A DNA stretch of 64,000 nucleotides from Planctomycetota bacterium (GCA_016200135.1 JACQFI010000037.1:62001-126000), one strand, 5' to 3'; positions 27,419 through 37,304 are shown, counted from the stretch's first letter. A program made the numbers and translations. The notes: generated from the letters alone by a model not told the origin.

Positions 27419-30400
27419 ATGAACGGAACTCTGCTCGCGGTCCTGGCCGCGGCGCTGGCGGCGGCATGCGTCCTTGCCGAGGAACCGGCCGCCCCCTTGG
27501 GCAAGACCAAACTCGTCCTCGATTTCGAGGACGCCAAGAACTGGATGAGCGAGAACGACTCGCCCTTCGAGACCTCGCCCGAGCACGTCACGCAGGGCAA
27601 GGCCGCGCTGAAGGTCCATTACACCAACAAGCCCGAGTGGTCGAACGTGCTGACGAGCACGTTCCCCGGCGACTGGTCGGGCTTCCGTTATCTGAACTTC
27701 GACCTGTACCTCGAAGGCAAGATGCCCGCCGCCTTCGGCATGTGGATCAAAGACAAAAGCCAGCACAAGGCCGAGGCCTCGTTCCAGCTTGGCCCCGGGC
27801 CCAACACGCTCACCGTGGACCTGGACGAACTCAAACGCACGGGCGAACTCGACCGCGCCGCCGTGACCGCGCTCTGCCTCTACAAAGGTTGCGCCGAAGA
27901 GATCACGGTCTACCTCGACAACATGTACCTCTCCGAGAACAAGCCGGTGATCCCCGAAGCCGTGCCGGTGCAGATGCCCGCGGCCGAGTTGCTAAGCAAC
28001 GGCGGCTTCGAAGAGACCCAGAAGCCGGGCGACTTCGGCAATCCGTTCGCCTGGTGGCAGGGCAGGCGCCAGAGCGGCGCCAGCTACCTCGGCGCCGGAA
28101 CGTCGGCGGTCTTTTCCGGCCGCGCTTCCGCGATGCTTGACGGCCGCGCCCCCTGCGACATCGCGTACTTCTCGCCGCCTGTTGAGGTGCAGTATCCGAC
28201 CAAGCTCAAGCTTACCGCGTACATCGCGGCGCAGGACCTCGGCAAGGGCTTCAACGGCCATGCCGGCAGCATCTCGGTGACCGATGTGGGCGACCGCCTG
28301 CTGCCCAACGCGCTCGTGCCCGTGCCCGTAGGCACGTACGGCTGGAAGAAAGTCGAACTCGTCTGCGCGGTCCCCAACAAGACGCCCTTCGTGAAGGTCT
28401 TCCTGCGGCTCAACGGCCGCGGGCGGCTCTGGATCGACGACGTGAGCCTGACCGGCATCGACCTGAACGCGAAGCCGGGCGCGAACCTTTCCGATGCCGG
28501 CCGCGAACTCCACGCCGACCCGCCGCTCGTTACCGAGACCGAGGCGCAGCTCAAGCTGCGCGCTAAAGCCCGCGAGGCCATGCGGCAGCTCAAGGAGACG
28601 GCCGAAGAGGCCAAGGCGAAAAGTGTCGAGACGCTTTACGACGAGATCCCGCTTGTGCTCGGCAATCTGGCCTTCGATGTCCGCTGGGACATTCCGGAGC
28701 ACGCGGCGCTGCGCGAAGGGTACGCCGCTTTCGTGCTCGAACGTTGCACGGCCGCGCGCAAGCACCTGCAGCGCGTCATGGCCGGCAAGGAACCCGATCT
28801 GAAGGTCCCGCCGCACCCCGATTTCTCGAAACTGAAACTGAAAGGGCGCTACTACTGCGAAGGCGACGAGCCGAAGATTCTCTTCTCGATGCAGTACCAC
28901 CATAAAGGAGAGCTGACGCGCTGGTTCTGCCCCGAAGGCTACGAAGGCAGCATCGCCGCCGTCGGAGCGAACCGGTACGACTTCCAGCAGATGCCGATCT
29001 GGGAGGCGTACCAGAAATATCCCGAGACCCACCGCGTCTACGACGACGGCTGGTGCGGCCACATCATCCGCGACAAGTACTCCGACGGCGGCACCGACCG
29101 CTGCGTCATCAGTCTCGATAGCCCGAAGATGCTCGAGGCCATCGCGAAGTCGATCGAGATCTACGCCGGGCGCGCCAAGCCGCGCGCGCCGCTCTTCTTC
29201 AACATGGGCTTCGAGTACTCCTACGTGAATTACGATGCCGTTTCCGCGGACAAATTCCGCGCCTGGCTGGAACGGAAGTACCAGAGCATCGACGGCCTGA
29301 ACGCAGTCTGGAAGACGGGTCTCAAGAGTTTCGCCGAGATCGCGCCGCCTTCCTACGACCCCAACAAGCCCGAGGCCAACCCCGCCAAGTATTACGACTG
29401 GGGCGATTTCAATCTCTGGCGCTTCACCGCTTTCATGCAGTGGGCCCAAGCTGAAATTCGCAAGCATATCCCGGGCGCGATCACGACCACCGGCGGCGGC
29501 GAGCCCTTCGGCGCGGGCTTCTGGCGGCAGGGCATCGACGAGGAAGGCCTGGCCGTCTCGGGCGTCAACGGCATCTACCTCTCCGAGACCGGCAGCCGCG
29601 CGCTCGGCGTCACCAGCGTGATGGATCTGCAGCGGCACCTCGTCTCCGCGCCGCGCCTGATCCTCGATCCCGAGTACCACGCGCTGGCCAACACCTGCTT
29701 CCTCATGTTCCTGCACGGCTGCGGCGTGATGGACTACTGGTGGTGGCCCGACGAAGCCGAAGGCTTCTATGACAGCTCGATGAAGCATTCGCACACGCGC
29801 ACGCTGCTCGAAGTCGAGAAAGTCCTGCAGGACGCGCTGGATGTCCGCCGCCTGGCGAAATACATCGCGCCCTTCCCGGACGCGCCCGCGCCCATCGGCC
29901 TGCTCTATTCGCGCGCCTCGCTGATCCAGAAATTCCCCGGCGCACAGGGCAACAAGACCCCGTATTCGCTGGAAGTCGAGAAGTCCTACGAGGCCGCCGT
30001 GCGCCTCGATGCGCCTACCGGTTTCGTGACTTCCAGCCAGGCGACTGCGGGCATTCCCGAGAACTTCAAGGTCCTGGTCGTCCCCGGCTGCCGCTACATG
30101 GAAGAGGCCGTCTTCGAGCGGCTGCTGGCGTGGACGCGCGCCGGCGGCACGCTGGTGATCACGCCCACTTCTCTGGTGGCCGACGAGTACAACCGCCGGC
30201 GCGACTACCTTAAGAACCTCGGCATCGAAGTTCTGAGCGAAGAACTGCCGGAGTTTATGGCGGGCGAGGCCAAGCGCGGCATCGAACAGACCGGGGAGCT
30301 CGACTTCATCCAGGGCCCGGTCGTGAAGACGCAGGTCGCGAAGGAGTCCAAGCGCCGCGTGCGCCCCAACTACTCGGCTTTGTTCGACAAGGACACGCGC

Positions 30401-30850
30401 GAGCTTGAAGCCGCCGGCGTGATCCAGCTCGTCCGGCCCTCATCCGACTGGAAGGTCCTCGCGAGTTACGTGGACGACGGCGCGCCTGCGATCCTCTCGC
30501 GGACGCTGGGCAAGGGCTCGATCTGCTATCTGGCCGCGCAGTTGAGCGTGGATAGCCGGCGCGTCCTCTTCGACCGCTTGCTCGGCGAGGCCGGCGCGCC
30601 GCGCCCTGTGCGCGCGTTCAGCGCGCAAGGCGGCTACCCTGAAGGCGTCGAGTCGCGCACGGTGCTATTCGAGGGCCAGTGGCTGACGTACCTGGTGAAC
30701 ACCAACAAGGAGCCGGTGAAGATCAAGCTGAGCGCCGAGCGCGGCATCGGCGCGATCTTCAATCTTAACTCCGCGACCCGCGCGTCTTCTGCGACGCTGA
30801 CGCTGGAGCCATACGAGAGCGCGATCTACAAGATTCAGCCCAAAGACTGA
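27419..30850 (+). CDS. secreted GH42-like glycoside hydrolase with CBM domains
   Basis: The 1143-residue protein has a signal peptide and two N-terminal jelly-roll domains (~25-180 and ~185-350, the second with IAYFSPPVEVQYPTKLKLTA). A catalytic TIM barrel follows, with the GH42 pattern DKFRAWLERKYQSIDGLNAV. Glu599 (MGFEYS) is the likely acid/base and Glu723 (YLSETGSR) the likely nucleophile; the NEYG motif of classical GH42 is replaced by FEYS. A glutamine-amidotransferase-like trimerisation domain (VLVVPGCRYMEEAVFERLL) and a C-terminal beta domain complete it. It starts 15 bases after the previous gene, so both form an operon. Beta-galactosidase is the family activity, but specificity here is unproven. 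Confidence 0.85.
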   Translation: MNGTLLAVLAAALAAACVLAEEPAAPLGKTKLVLDFEDAKNWMSENDSPFETSPEHVTQGKAALKVHYTNKPEWSNVLTSTFPGDWSGFRYLNFDLYLEGKMPAAFGMWIKDKSQHKAEASFQLGPGPNTLTVDLDELKRTGELDRAAVTALCLYKGCAEEITVYLDNMYLSENKPVIPEAVPVQMPAAELLSNGGFEETQKPGDFGNPFAWWQGRRQSGASYLGAGTSAVFSGRASAMLDGRAPCDIAYFSPPVEVQYPTKLKLTAYIAAQDLGKGFNGHAGSISVTDVGDRLLPNALVPVPVGTYGWKKVELVCAVPNKTPFVKVFLRLNGRGRLWIDDVSLTGIDLNAKPGANLSDAGRELHADPPLVTETEAQLKLRAKAREAMRQLKETAEEAKAKSVETLYDEIPLVLGNLAFDVRWDIPEHAALREGYAAFVLERCTAARKHLQRVMAGKEPDLKVPPHPDFSKLKLKGRYYCEGDEPKILFSMQYHHKGELTRWFCPEGYEGSIAAVGANRYDFQQMPIWEAYQKYPETHRVYDDGWCGHIIRDKYSDGGTDRCVISLDSPKMLEAIAKSIEIYAGRAKPRAPLFFNMGFEYSYVNYDAVSADKFRAWLERKYQSIDGLNAVWKTGLKSFAEIAPPSYDPNKPEANPAKYYDWGDFNLWRFTAFMQWAQAEIRKHIPGAITTTGGGEPFGAGFWRQGIDEEGLAVSGVNGIYLSETGSRALGVTSVMDLQRHLVSAPRLILDPEYHALANTCFLMFLHGCGVMDYWWWPDEAEGFYDSSMKHSHTRTLLEVEKVLQDALDVRRLAKYIAPFPDAPAPIGLLYSRASLIQKFPGAQGNKTPYSLEVEKSYEAAVRLDAPTGFVTSSQATAGIPENFKVLVVPGCRYMEEAVFERLLAWTRAGGTLVITPTSLVADEYNRRRDYLKNLGIEVLSEELPEFMAGEAKRGIEQTGELDFIQGPVVKTQVAKESKRRVRPNYSALFDKDTRELEAAGVIQLVRPSSDWKVLASYVDDGAPAILSRTLGKGSICYLAAQLSVDSRRVLFDRLLGEAGAPRPVRAFSAQGGYPEGVESRTVLFEGQWLTYLVNTNKEPVKIKLSAERGIGAIFNLNSATRASSATLTLEPYESAIYKIQPKD

Positions 30851-30879
30851 CGTTCATTGCGAGCGCGGGGGAAGCGCAC

Positions 30880-31641
30880 ATGGCGGAACCGGCAAAGCCC
30901 ATCTCCATCCTCGCCGTCGGCGCGCACATGGACGACTGCTGGCTCGGCATGGGCGCCACGGCGCTCAAGGCGCTGCGCAAAGGCCACACGGTCACGATGG
31001 TGACGGCGGTCTCGAACTACCGCAAGCTTCCGTTTCTGCGCGGGCGCGACGCGGAGATCAAGACCAAACTCCAGGCGCTCAACGAAAAGATGGGTGTCCG
31101 CACGCTCGAACTCGGCTGCGACTACATGCGCCTCCACAACGATCCGGCGCTCGTGGACCGCATCTCTCAGATCGTCTACGACGTGAAGCCCGATATTGTC
31201 TTCGGGCACGCCGAGGACGAGTGCAACTTCGACCATACGGCGCTCGGAGCCGCGACGCGCGTGGCCGCGATTCACGGCGAGTGCTTCATGGAACCCGCGC
31301 AGGAGTGGCAGTACCGCTGGGGCGGCGAAGTCTACCAGTACACGACCGGCTGGCAGGCGCGGGACTTCCGGCCCGATACGTTTGTGGACGTGAGCGAGAC
31401 GATCTTCGACGCGCTGGCCACCTGCAACTTCTTCGACGAACTGTATGCGCAGGGCCAGTGGCCGACAAAGTCGCTCACGTTCACCGATCACAACCTCGGC
31501 GACCGCAGCCTGACGCTCACCAGCCACGCGCGCTTCAAGTTCGCGCAGTCGATGACCTTCAGCGGGAGCGGCGGCTACGCGGAAGCGTTCAAGTCGTACA
31601 CGCGCACGCCGCTCGGACAGCGCAAGCTGGCGCAAATCTGA
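30880..31641 (+). CDS. PIG-L/LmbE-family deacetylase
   Basis: The 253-residue protein carries the PIG-L zinc motif AHMDD at residues 15-19, the second motif HAEDECNFDH (His110, Asp113, His119) and a Rossmann-like fold (ILAVGAHMDDCWLG). Family members hydrolyse N-acetyl groups from GlcNAc-type sugars or similar amides. A GGGGGA site precedes ATG 30880. It lies 29 bases after the GH42-like gene in the same direction, so it probably acts on an oligosaccharide product of that operon. Confidence 0.9.
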   Translation: MAEPAKPISILAVGAHMDDCWLGMGATALKALRKGHTVTMVTAVSNYRKLPFLRGRDAEIKTKLQALNEKMGVRTLELGCDYMRLHNDPALVDRISQIVYDVKPDIVFGHAEDECNFDHTALGAATRVAAIHGECFMEPAQEWQYRWGGEVYQYTTGWQARDFRPDTFVDVSETIFDALATCNFFDELYAQGQWPTKSLTFTDHNLGDRSLTLTSHARFKFAQSMTFSGSGGYAEAFKSYTRTPLGQRKLAQI

Positions 31642-31642
31642 G

Positions 31643-32509
31643 TCAACTCGCCGGCGTTGCGGAGACCGGCTGATACTGGTTGGCCTCGCGGTAGCGGTTG
31701 GGCGACGCGCCCGCGAGCGCCTTGAAGCGCTTCGAAAAGTGGTAGATGTCCGGGTAGCCGACCTGGGCGCCGATCTGTTTGATCGGCAGGCGCGTGCGGA
31801 CGAGCAGGTTCTTGGCGACCTCGACGCGTTCGCGCGCGAGCACGTCCATCGGCGGCGCGCCCATCTCGGCGGAGAAACGCTGGCAGAGATAACGCGGATG
31901 CAGGCCCGCGACGCGGCCGAGGTCGCGCAGCGCGAGCGGCTGATGGTAATTGCGGCGGATGTAATCGAGGACGAGCTGCACCGCGCCGGAGCGCCCGCCG
32001 CGTTCTTCGCCGCCGTGGCGCTCGAACTCGTCCCAGTAGCGCGCGAGCAGGATGAAGAACTGGCGCAGCAAGGTGGCGGCGGCCTCGGCGTGGCCTTTGC
32101 GGTGCCCGTTAAGTTCCACCGTGCCGCGGTGCAGGAGTTCGTGGAGTTCGCGTTGCTGCGGCGCGGGCAGGCGCGCCAGATTGGCGAGATGATTGGGGAG
32201 GCGCGCGGTCCGCGGACCCGGGCCGCGCCTGAATTTATGACTAATGCCGCGCAGCGGCGCTTTGGCCGCCGCTTTGAACTCGTGGAATTCGCCGGGATTG
32301 AAGATGAAGAGATCGCCCGGAACCACGGTGTAGCTCCGGTTCGCGGCGCCGACAGTGCCCGTGCCCGCGTAGAAGTAGTCGAGCTGGTAAAACGGGTGCT
32401 TGTGGGCATCGATGTAGCGCAGCGGCTGCCAGGCCAGGTCTTCACTGCTGAGGAGGGCCGGATGCAGGAACCCGGACAGGAACGCTTCGGTCCAGTTCGA
32501 GGCGCGCAT
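31643..32509 (-). CDS. AraC-family transcriptional regulator 2
   Basis: The 288-residue protein has an N-terminal cupin-like sensor (YIDAHKHPFYQLDYFYAG, VVPGDLFIFNPGEFHEF) and a C-terminal AraC double HTH (LGRVAGLHPRYLCQRFSAEM, IKQIGAQVGYPDIYHFSKRF). The open frame extends further upstream, but the ATG at 32509 gives the usual AraC length and leaves an AT-rich divergent promoter region of 138 bases in front of the gene at 32648. It probably regulates the divergent secreted protein and possibly the deacetylase end of the preceding operon, which it meets tail to tail. Confidence 0.85.
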   Translation of the reverse strand: MRASNWTEAFLSGFLHPALLSSEDLAWQPLRYIDAHKHPFYQLDYFYAGTGTVGAANRSYTVVPGDLFIFNPGEFHEFKAAAKAPLRGISHKFRRGPGPRTARLPNHLANLARLPAPQQRELHELLHRGTVELNGHRKGHAEAAATLLRQFFILLARYWDEFERHGGEERGGRSGAVQLVLDYIRRNYHQPLALRDLGRVAGLHPRYLCQRFSAEMGAPPMDVLARERVEVAKNLLVRTRLPIKQIGAQVGYPDIYHFSKRFKALAGASPNRYREANQYQPVSATPAS

Positions 32510-32647
32510 GTCTGAAGAATATACAAAAGATACCCTGCTACAAATGAATATCCGACAATACCTCTGGGCGAACTTTGGTGTACGTTGTTTTGACGCTCGG
32601 AACGGCATTTCTCGATAACGACCCGCGGCGACATCAAGGAGACGAAC

Positions 32648-34390
32648 ATGCGCACGATGGTGGCGGGCCTGGCCCTGGTTTGTGCGGCGGCGAGTTTTGC
32701 CTGCCGCGCCGAGGCGGGTGAAGCGTCCGGCGGCGCGGGCGTGCTCGAAAACCGCTGGGTCTACATCTCGCACAACTTCGCGAATCCGACGTTCACGGAA
32801 GAGATGATCAAGGTGATCGAGCGCGCGGGCAAGGCCGGCTACAACGGCATCCTGCTCACCGACTGCAAGTTTTTTCGCTGGAACGAAATGAAGGGCACCG
32901 CGTACGAGGACAACGTCCGGCGCGTGCGCAAGGCGATCAAAGACGCGGGCATGAAGTGCATCGTCTGCGTTTGCGGCGAGGGCACGGACCTGCTGAGCAA
33001 CGACACGAATCTGGCCGAGGGCACGCCGGTCGTCGATGCTCCCTTCGTGGTGAAGGACGGCAAACTCGTGCCCGCCGACGAAGATCTGAAGGCCCAGAAC
33101 CTTTCGCTCGATCAGGCCTCAAAAGAGAACCAGCCCGACGGCTGGTACGTGGACGATCCGGGCAAGGTGAGCTTCGTCGACACGGAAGTAAAGTGCGAGG
33201 GCCGCGCCTCCCTGCGCTTCCAGGACGTGAAGAACTCCTCTTGCGGCAACGGCCGCGCCAACCAGAAGGTGACGGTAAAACCGTTCCGCTACTACCACCT
33301 GAGCGTGAAGATCAAGACGCAGGACTTCGCCGCGCCGCGCACGGTGAACATCATGGCCTACACGCCCAAGCAGTGCCTCAACCACCAGCAGTTCGATATC
33401 GCGCCGACGCAGGATTGGAAGACCTACGACATCGTCTTCAACACGCTCGACTACACCGAACTCAACCTCTACTTCGGCTCGTGGGGTGGAACGACCGGCA
33501 AGATCTGGTTCGACGACCTCAAGCTCGAACCTGGCGGCTTCGTCAACCTGATCCGCCGCGAAGCCGCGCCGCTCAAGCTTACGAGCGAAGACGGCAAGAC
33601 GGTCTACGAGGAAGGCAAAGACGTCGCGCCGGTCAAAGATCCCAAGATGGGCAACACCAAATGGCCGGGTCTCTACGATTACTGGTATGAACCGCCCGTC
33701 ATCGCCGTGCCCGCCGGCAGCCGGCTCAAGGAAGGCCAGAAAGTCCTCGCGAGCTACTACCACACGATGATCTGCTATGGCTACGGCGTGGTGGCGTGCA
33801 TGTGCGAGCCCAAGGTCATGGAATTGAACAAGTGGATGGTCGAGAACGTGAAGCGCGTACTCGAACCCGACGGCTACATGCTCTGCCACGACGAGATCCG
33901 CCACCACGGCTGGGACGAATCGTGCAAGAAGTCGGGGCTCACGCCCGGCCAAATGCTCGCGCGGGACCTGAAGCAGTGCGTGGAACTGATAAAGAAAGCG
34001 GACGCGGACAAGCCGATCTACGACTGGTCGGACATGTTCGAGCCCTACCACAACGCCAGCAAGTCCGGCCAGACCTACTACCTCGTGAAGGGCCTCGACC
34101 CGTGGTACGGCTCGTGGGAAGGCATGGACAAGGACCTGATCATCATGAACTGGCACAACTTTCCCGAGCACCGCGCCGACGCGCTGAAGTTCTTCGCCGA
34201 GCGCGGCCACAAGCAGATCCTGGCCGGTTACTACGACGCGCCCGTCGAGAACATCCTCCCCTGGTTGAAGGAAGCCGCCGCGGTGAACGGCATCTCCGGC
34301 GTGATGTACACGACCTGGGGCAACGACTTCAGCCAGCTCGAGAACTTCCTCAAGGTCGTGAAGGACTTCCAGGCCAAGCAGGGCAAGTAG
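32648..34390 (+). CDS. secreted TIM-barrel protein with CBM-like insert, family not recognised
   Basis: The 580-residue protein has a signal peptide (MVAGLALVCAAASFACRAEA). A barrel begins near residue 33 (VYISHNFANPTFTEEMIKVI, GYNGILLTDCKFFRW) and is interrupted around 150-305 by a jelly-roll CBM-like insert (GRASLRFQDVKN, GKIWFDDLKLEPGGF). It resumes with a conserved acidic motif, LCHDEIRHHGW, where the Glu could be a catalytic acid. The C-terminus (QILAGYYDAPVENILPWL, GISGVMYTTWGNDF) resembles glycoside hydrolases. AAGGAG lies 7 bases upstream of ATG 32648. I do not recognise an established GH family. Confidence 0.6.
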   Translation: MRTMVAGLALVCAAASFACRAEAGEASGGAGVLENRWVYISHNFANPTFTEEMIKVIERAGKAGYNGILLTDCKFFRWNEMKGTAYEDNVRRVRKAIKDAGMKCIVCVCGEGTDLLSNDTNLAEGTPVVDAPFVVKDGKLVPADEDLKAQNLSLDQASKENQPDGWYVDDPGKVSFVDTEVKCEGRASLRFQDVKNSSCGNGRANQKVTVKPFRYYHLSVKIKTQDFAAPRTVNIMAYTPKQCLNHQQFDIAPTQDWKTYDIVFNTLDYTELNLYFGSWGGTTGKIWFDDLKLEPGGFVNLIRREAAPLKLTSEDGKTVYEEGKDVAPVKDPKMGNTKWPGLYDYWYEPPVIAVPAGSRLKEGQKVLASYYHTMICYGYGVVACMCEPKVMELNKWMVENVKRVLEPDGYMLCHDEIRHHGWDESCKKSGLTPGQMLARDLKQCVELIKKADADKPIYDWSDMFEPYHNASKSGQTYYLVKGLDPWYGSWEGMDKDLIIMNWHNFPEHRADALKFFAERGHKQILAGYYDAPVENILPWLKEAAAVNGISGVMYTTWGNDFSQLENFLKVVKDFQAKQGK

Positions 34391-34408
34391 CCGCGCCGTT
34401 CGGGAAGG

Positions 34409-36310
34409 TCAGGCGTCGCGCTTGAGCCAGACCTGCATGCGGCCGGGTTCGCGGTTGGCCCACGCGTAGTAGGGGATCGCGGTGACCTCCGCGTTTTTTC
34501 CAGCGCTGGTCGTCGGCGCCCGCGCGCTTCGGTAGAGCTTGCCCGACCACGCTTGATCCGGCGGCTGAGCCTCGCCGCGGAAGCGCAGCACGCTCACGCC
34601 GTTCAAGAGTTCCTCGCGATGCTCGGCGCGGATCTCGGCGCTTGCAGGCAGCACGAGGGCGCGCGGATCGAGGCCCGGCTGGTCGGCCTGTTCGACGCAA
34701 TAGACGAGCGGCCCGCGCATGAGCGCCACGCGCCCGGCGTTCTCCAACGCATAGGGATGGCTCTCGATCCGCCGCGGCGGCATGGGCAGATTCAGCCGCA
34801 CGGTGTCGCCGGGCTTCCACGTCCGGCGAATTTCGACGTATGCGCCCGGCTGCGCATGAACATCTTGCGCCTTGCCGTTGACCTCGAACGCCGCGCCGTT
34901 CTCGCACCATTCCGGCACGCGCAGATGCAGCGCGAACTCGCCTGCGGTTCGCACCTCGAACTCCACCGCGCCGTCCCACGGATAATCGGTGCGCTGCCGC
35001 AGCGAGACGCGCGGGCCTTCGGGAAGCTGCAGGTCCGCCGCGGACGAAGCGTAGAGGTGCGCCCAGACGCCGCCCTTCGTCACGCCGTAGGCGTAGCCGG
35101 GCAGCGCGGCCAGCAGCCGGGCGACATTCGGCGGGCAGCACGCGCAGCCGAACCACTTCTGCCGGCGGTGCGCGCCGTCGTCGCTGAGCGGGTTCTGGTA
35201 GAAGTAGTGCTGCCCGTCGAGCGAGAGCCCCGCGAGCACGCCGTTGTAGAGCGCCAGCTCCAGCGCGTCGGCGTAGCGCGCCTCGCCGCCGAGCTGCAAC
35301 ATGCGCCAGTTCCACATCACGCTGCCGATCGCCGCGCAGGTCTCGGTGTACGCGCGCTCGTTGGGCAGCTCGTAGTCCTTCCCGAACGCCTCGCCCTCGT
35401 AGCGGCAGCCCGCGCCGCCGGTGACGTACATCTGCCGCGAGGTAAAATTCGACCAGAGCCGGTCGAGCGCGCCGCGGAGTTCCACGTCGCCGTCCTCGGC
35501 GCAGAGGTCCGCGCCCGCGCAGCAGAAGTACAGGTGCCGGACGGCGTGGCCGATCACGCGGTCCTGTCTGCGCAGCGGCGTGTGATCCTGGTGATAGGGG
35601 CTCCCGCCGGCCCCGCCTTGGCCGCGCACCTCGACGAAGAAGCGCGCGAGCCGCAGGTACTTCTCTGCGCCGGTGGCGCGGGCGAGTTCCACCAGCGCCA
35701 TCTCAATCTCTTCGTGGCCGTCGGTCTGCTCGCGCTTGCCTTCGCTCTTGGGCCCGAAGACCGAACCGATGCAGTCGGCAAAGCGCCGCGCGACGTCGAG
35801 GAGCTTCGTCTCGCCCGTGGCCCGGTAATGCGCGACCGCGCCCTGGAAGAGGTGGCCCGCGAGGTAGAGCTCGTGCTTGTCCTTGAGATTGCTCCAGCGC
35901 TCCGCGGCGCGCTCGAACATAAAGTACGTGTTGATGTACCCGTCGGGCTGCTGCGCGGCGGCGATCTCGTCGATGACGAGATCCGCCATGCGCGCGGTCT
36001 CGCCGCCGGGCGTCTCGGCCAGCGTCCACGCGGCGGCCTCGAGCCACTTATACACGTCCGAATCGTTGAAGAAGATGCCCTGGAAATCGCACTGCTTGCG
36101 GCCCGAGGCCCGGCGGAAGTTGTCGATGCGCCCGGTCTCTTCGCACTGGCGGTATTGCGAGGGGAGGGTGACCTCGCGGTTGATCTTGCGGCGCGGCTCC
36201 CAGAAGCGGTCGCAGAAGCGCACCGCGCCGAGCGGCGCCGGCTTGAGCTGCGCGTGCGGGCTCTTCGAGGTATCGACGACGACCGCTTGCGGCTTCGGGG
36301 ACGCGGGCAT
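34409..36310 (-). CDS. GH127-family beta-L-arabinofuranosidase-like enzyme
   Basis: The 633-residue protein matches GH127 (DUF1680): FCDRFWEPRRKINREVTLP, YKWLEAAAWTLA, AAQQPDGYINTYF, YLAGHLFQGAVAH. The zinc/nucleophile motif is intact: YTETC at residues 321-325 and CACCPPN at 389-395, with the Cys of the CC pair as likely nucleophile by analogy with HypBA1. No signal peptide is evident, so it is probably cytoplasmic and acts on imported oligosaccharides. The ATG at 36310 with GGAG nine bases upstream is preferred over 36325. It reads divergently from AraC regulator 3. It supports arabinose-containing plant polysaccharides as a substrate of the locus. Confidence 0.9.
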   Translation of the reverse strand: MPASPKPQAVVVDTSKSPHAQLKPAPLGAVRFCDRFWEPRRKINREVTLPSQYRQCEETGRIDNFRRASGRKQCDFQGIFFNDSDVYKWLEAAAWTLAETPGGETARMADLVIDEIAAAQQPDGYINTYFMFERAAERWSNLKDKHELYLAGHLFQGAVAHYRATGETKLLDVARRFADCIGSVFGPKSEGKREQTDGHEEIEMALVELARATGAEKYLRLARFFVEVRGQGGAGGSPYHQDHTPLRRQDRVIGHAVRHLYFCCAGADLCAEDGDVELRGALDRLWSNFTSRQMYVTGGAGCRYEGEAFGKDYELPNERAYTETCAAIGSVMWNWRMLQLGGEARYADALELALYNGVLAGLSLDGQHYFYQNPLSDDGAHRRQKWFGCACCPPNVARLLAALPGYAYGVTKGGVWAHLYASSAADLQLPEGPRVSLRQRTDYPWDGAVEFEVRTAGEFALHLRVPEWCENGAAFEVNGKAQDVHAQPGAYVEIRRTWKPGDTVRLNLPMPPRRIESHPYALENAGRVALMRGPLVYCVEQADQPGLDPRALVLPASAEIRAEHREELLNGVSVLRFRGEAQPPDQAWSGKLYRSARAPTTSAGKNAEVTAIPYYAWANREPGRMQVWLKRDA

Positions 36311-36387
36311 GGCGCAAGTCTCCATGAGACGGATGAACCGATTCCGACCACGGAGTTCATGTTGACGCGGCGGCGGCCTACGGCAAG

Positions 36388-37278
36388 ATGCGGCTTATGG
36401 ATAAAAACGGGACGATTCCGACTTCATCCAAACCCCGCGCGTCCGCGGCCGAACACCTGCGCATCGGAGTGGCGCCGCCGCTGACCGCGCTGAACGCGGG
36501 CCTGTTCATCTCGCGCGGGCGCGGCATGCACCCCGACCGTACGATCGACTCGCACGAGCTGCTCTTCGTGAAGCGCGGGCGCTTGGGCATGGCCGAACGC
36601 GAGCGCCGCTTCGCGCTCGAGGCCGGCCAGACGCTGCTGCTTTGGCCTGGGCGGCGGCACTACGGGACCGAGACGTACCCGCCGGACCTCTCCTTTTATT
36701 GGTTGCACTTCCGCCTGCCGCGCGCGCCCGGCTCAAACCACGACCCGCGGCAGGCATTCTCGATCCCGCAAGTGGGCCGGCCCGCGCGGCCGGATCGGCT
36801 CACCGAGCTCTTCCACCAGTTCCTCGACGACCAGGAGTCCGGGGCGCTCCAGCCTTTGCAGGCCGCATGGCTGATCCGGCTGATGCTGAGCGAGGCCGCG
36901 CGCAGAACCTCGGTCGCCGCCCCCGACGCGCCGTCCGCGGCCGTGCTGGCCGAGCGCGTGGACGCGTACCTGATCGTGCATGTGCATGAGCCGGTCTCGA
37001 CGTCCACCATCGCCGCGGCGCTGCGTTGCAACCCGGATTACCTCGGCCGTGTCTACCGCAAGGCCCGCGGCTACACGCTCACCGACGGCCTGCACCGCCG
37101 CCGCGTGCGCGAGGCTCGCGGGCTGTTGATCGACGGCAGGCTGAACGTGGACGAGATCGCCCGCGAGTGCGGCTTCGAGGACGCGGGCTACTTCCGGCGG
37201 ATCTTCAAGCGCCAGGTCGGCGTCACACCGCTGGCCTTCCGGCGGCTGCACGCGCGCGCGCATGTGAACAGCCGGTGA
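36388..37278 (+). CDS. AraC-family transcriptional regulator 3
   Basis: The 296-residue protein has a cupin-like sensor (IDSHELLFVKRGRLGMAER, LLLWPGRRHYGTETYPPDL) and a C-terminal AraC HTH domain (TSTIAAALRCNPDYLGRVYR, LNVDEIARECGFEDAGYFRR). It diverges from the GH127 gene across 77 bases and so probably controls it. ATG 36388 is used; ATG 36397 is an alternative, and neither has a good ribosome-binding site. Confidence 0.9.
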   Translation: MRLMDKNGTIPTSSKPRASAAEHLRIGVAPPLTALNAGLFISRGRGMHPDRTIDSHELLFVKRGRLGMAERERRFALEAGQTLLLWPGRRHYGTETYPPDLSFYWLHFRLPRAPGSNHDPRQAFSIPQVGRPARPDRLTELFHQFLDDQESGALQPLQAAWLIRLMLSEAARRTSVAAPDAPSAAVLAERVDAYLIVHVHEPVSTSTIAAALRCNPDYLGRVYRKARGYTLTDGLHRRRVREARGLLIDGRLNVDEIARECGFEDAGYFRRIFKRQVGVTPLAFRRLHARAHVNSR

Positions 37279-37286
37279 AGCAGAGG

Positions 37287-37304
37287 ACAGTGAACAGTGA
37301 ACAG
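37287..37304. repeat. short tandem repeat of TGAACAG
   Basis: In the 67-base gap between convergent genes, ACAGTGAACAGTGAACAG repeats a 7-base unit. A GAACAGA (37298-37304) and TCTGTTC (37324-37330) pair nearby could form a weak hairpin that acts as a terminator. Confidence 0.4.

Noticed and set aside
27992..29794. Minus-strand open frame of about 600 codons
   Set aside because: It is antisense to the GH42-like gene with Ala/Gly/Val/Arg-rich composition typical of shadow frames.
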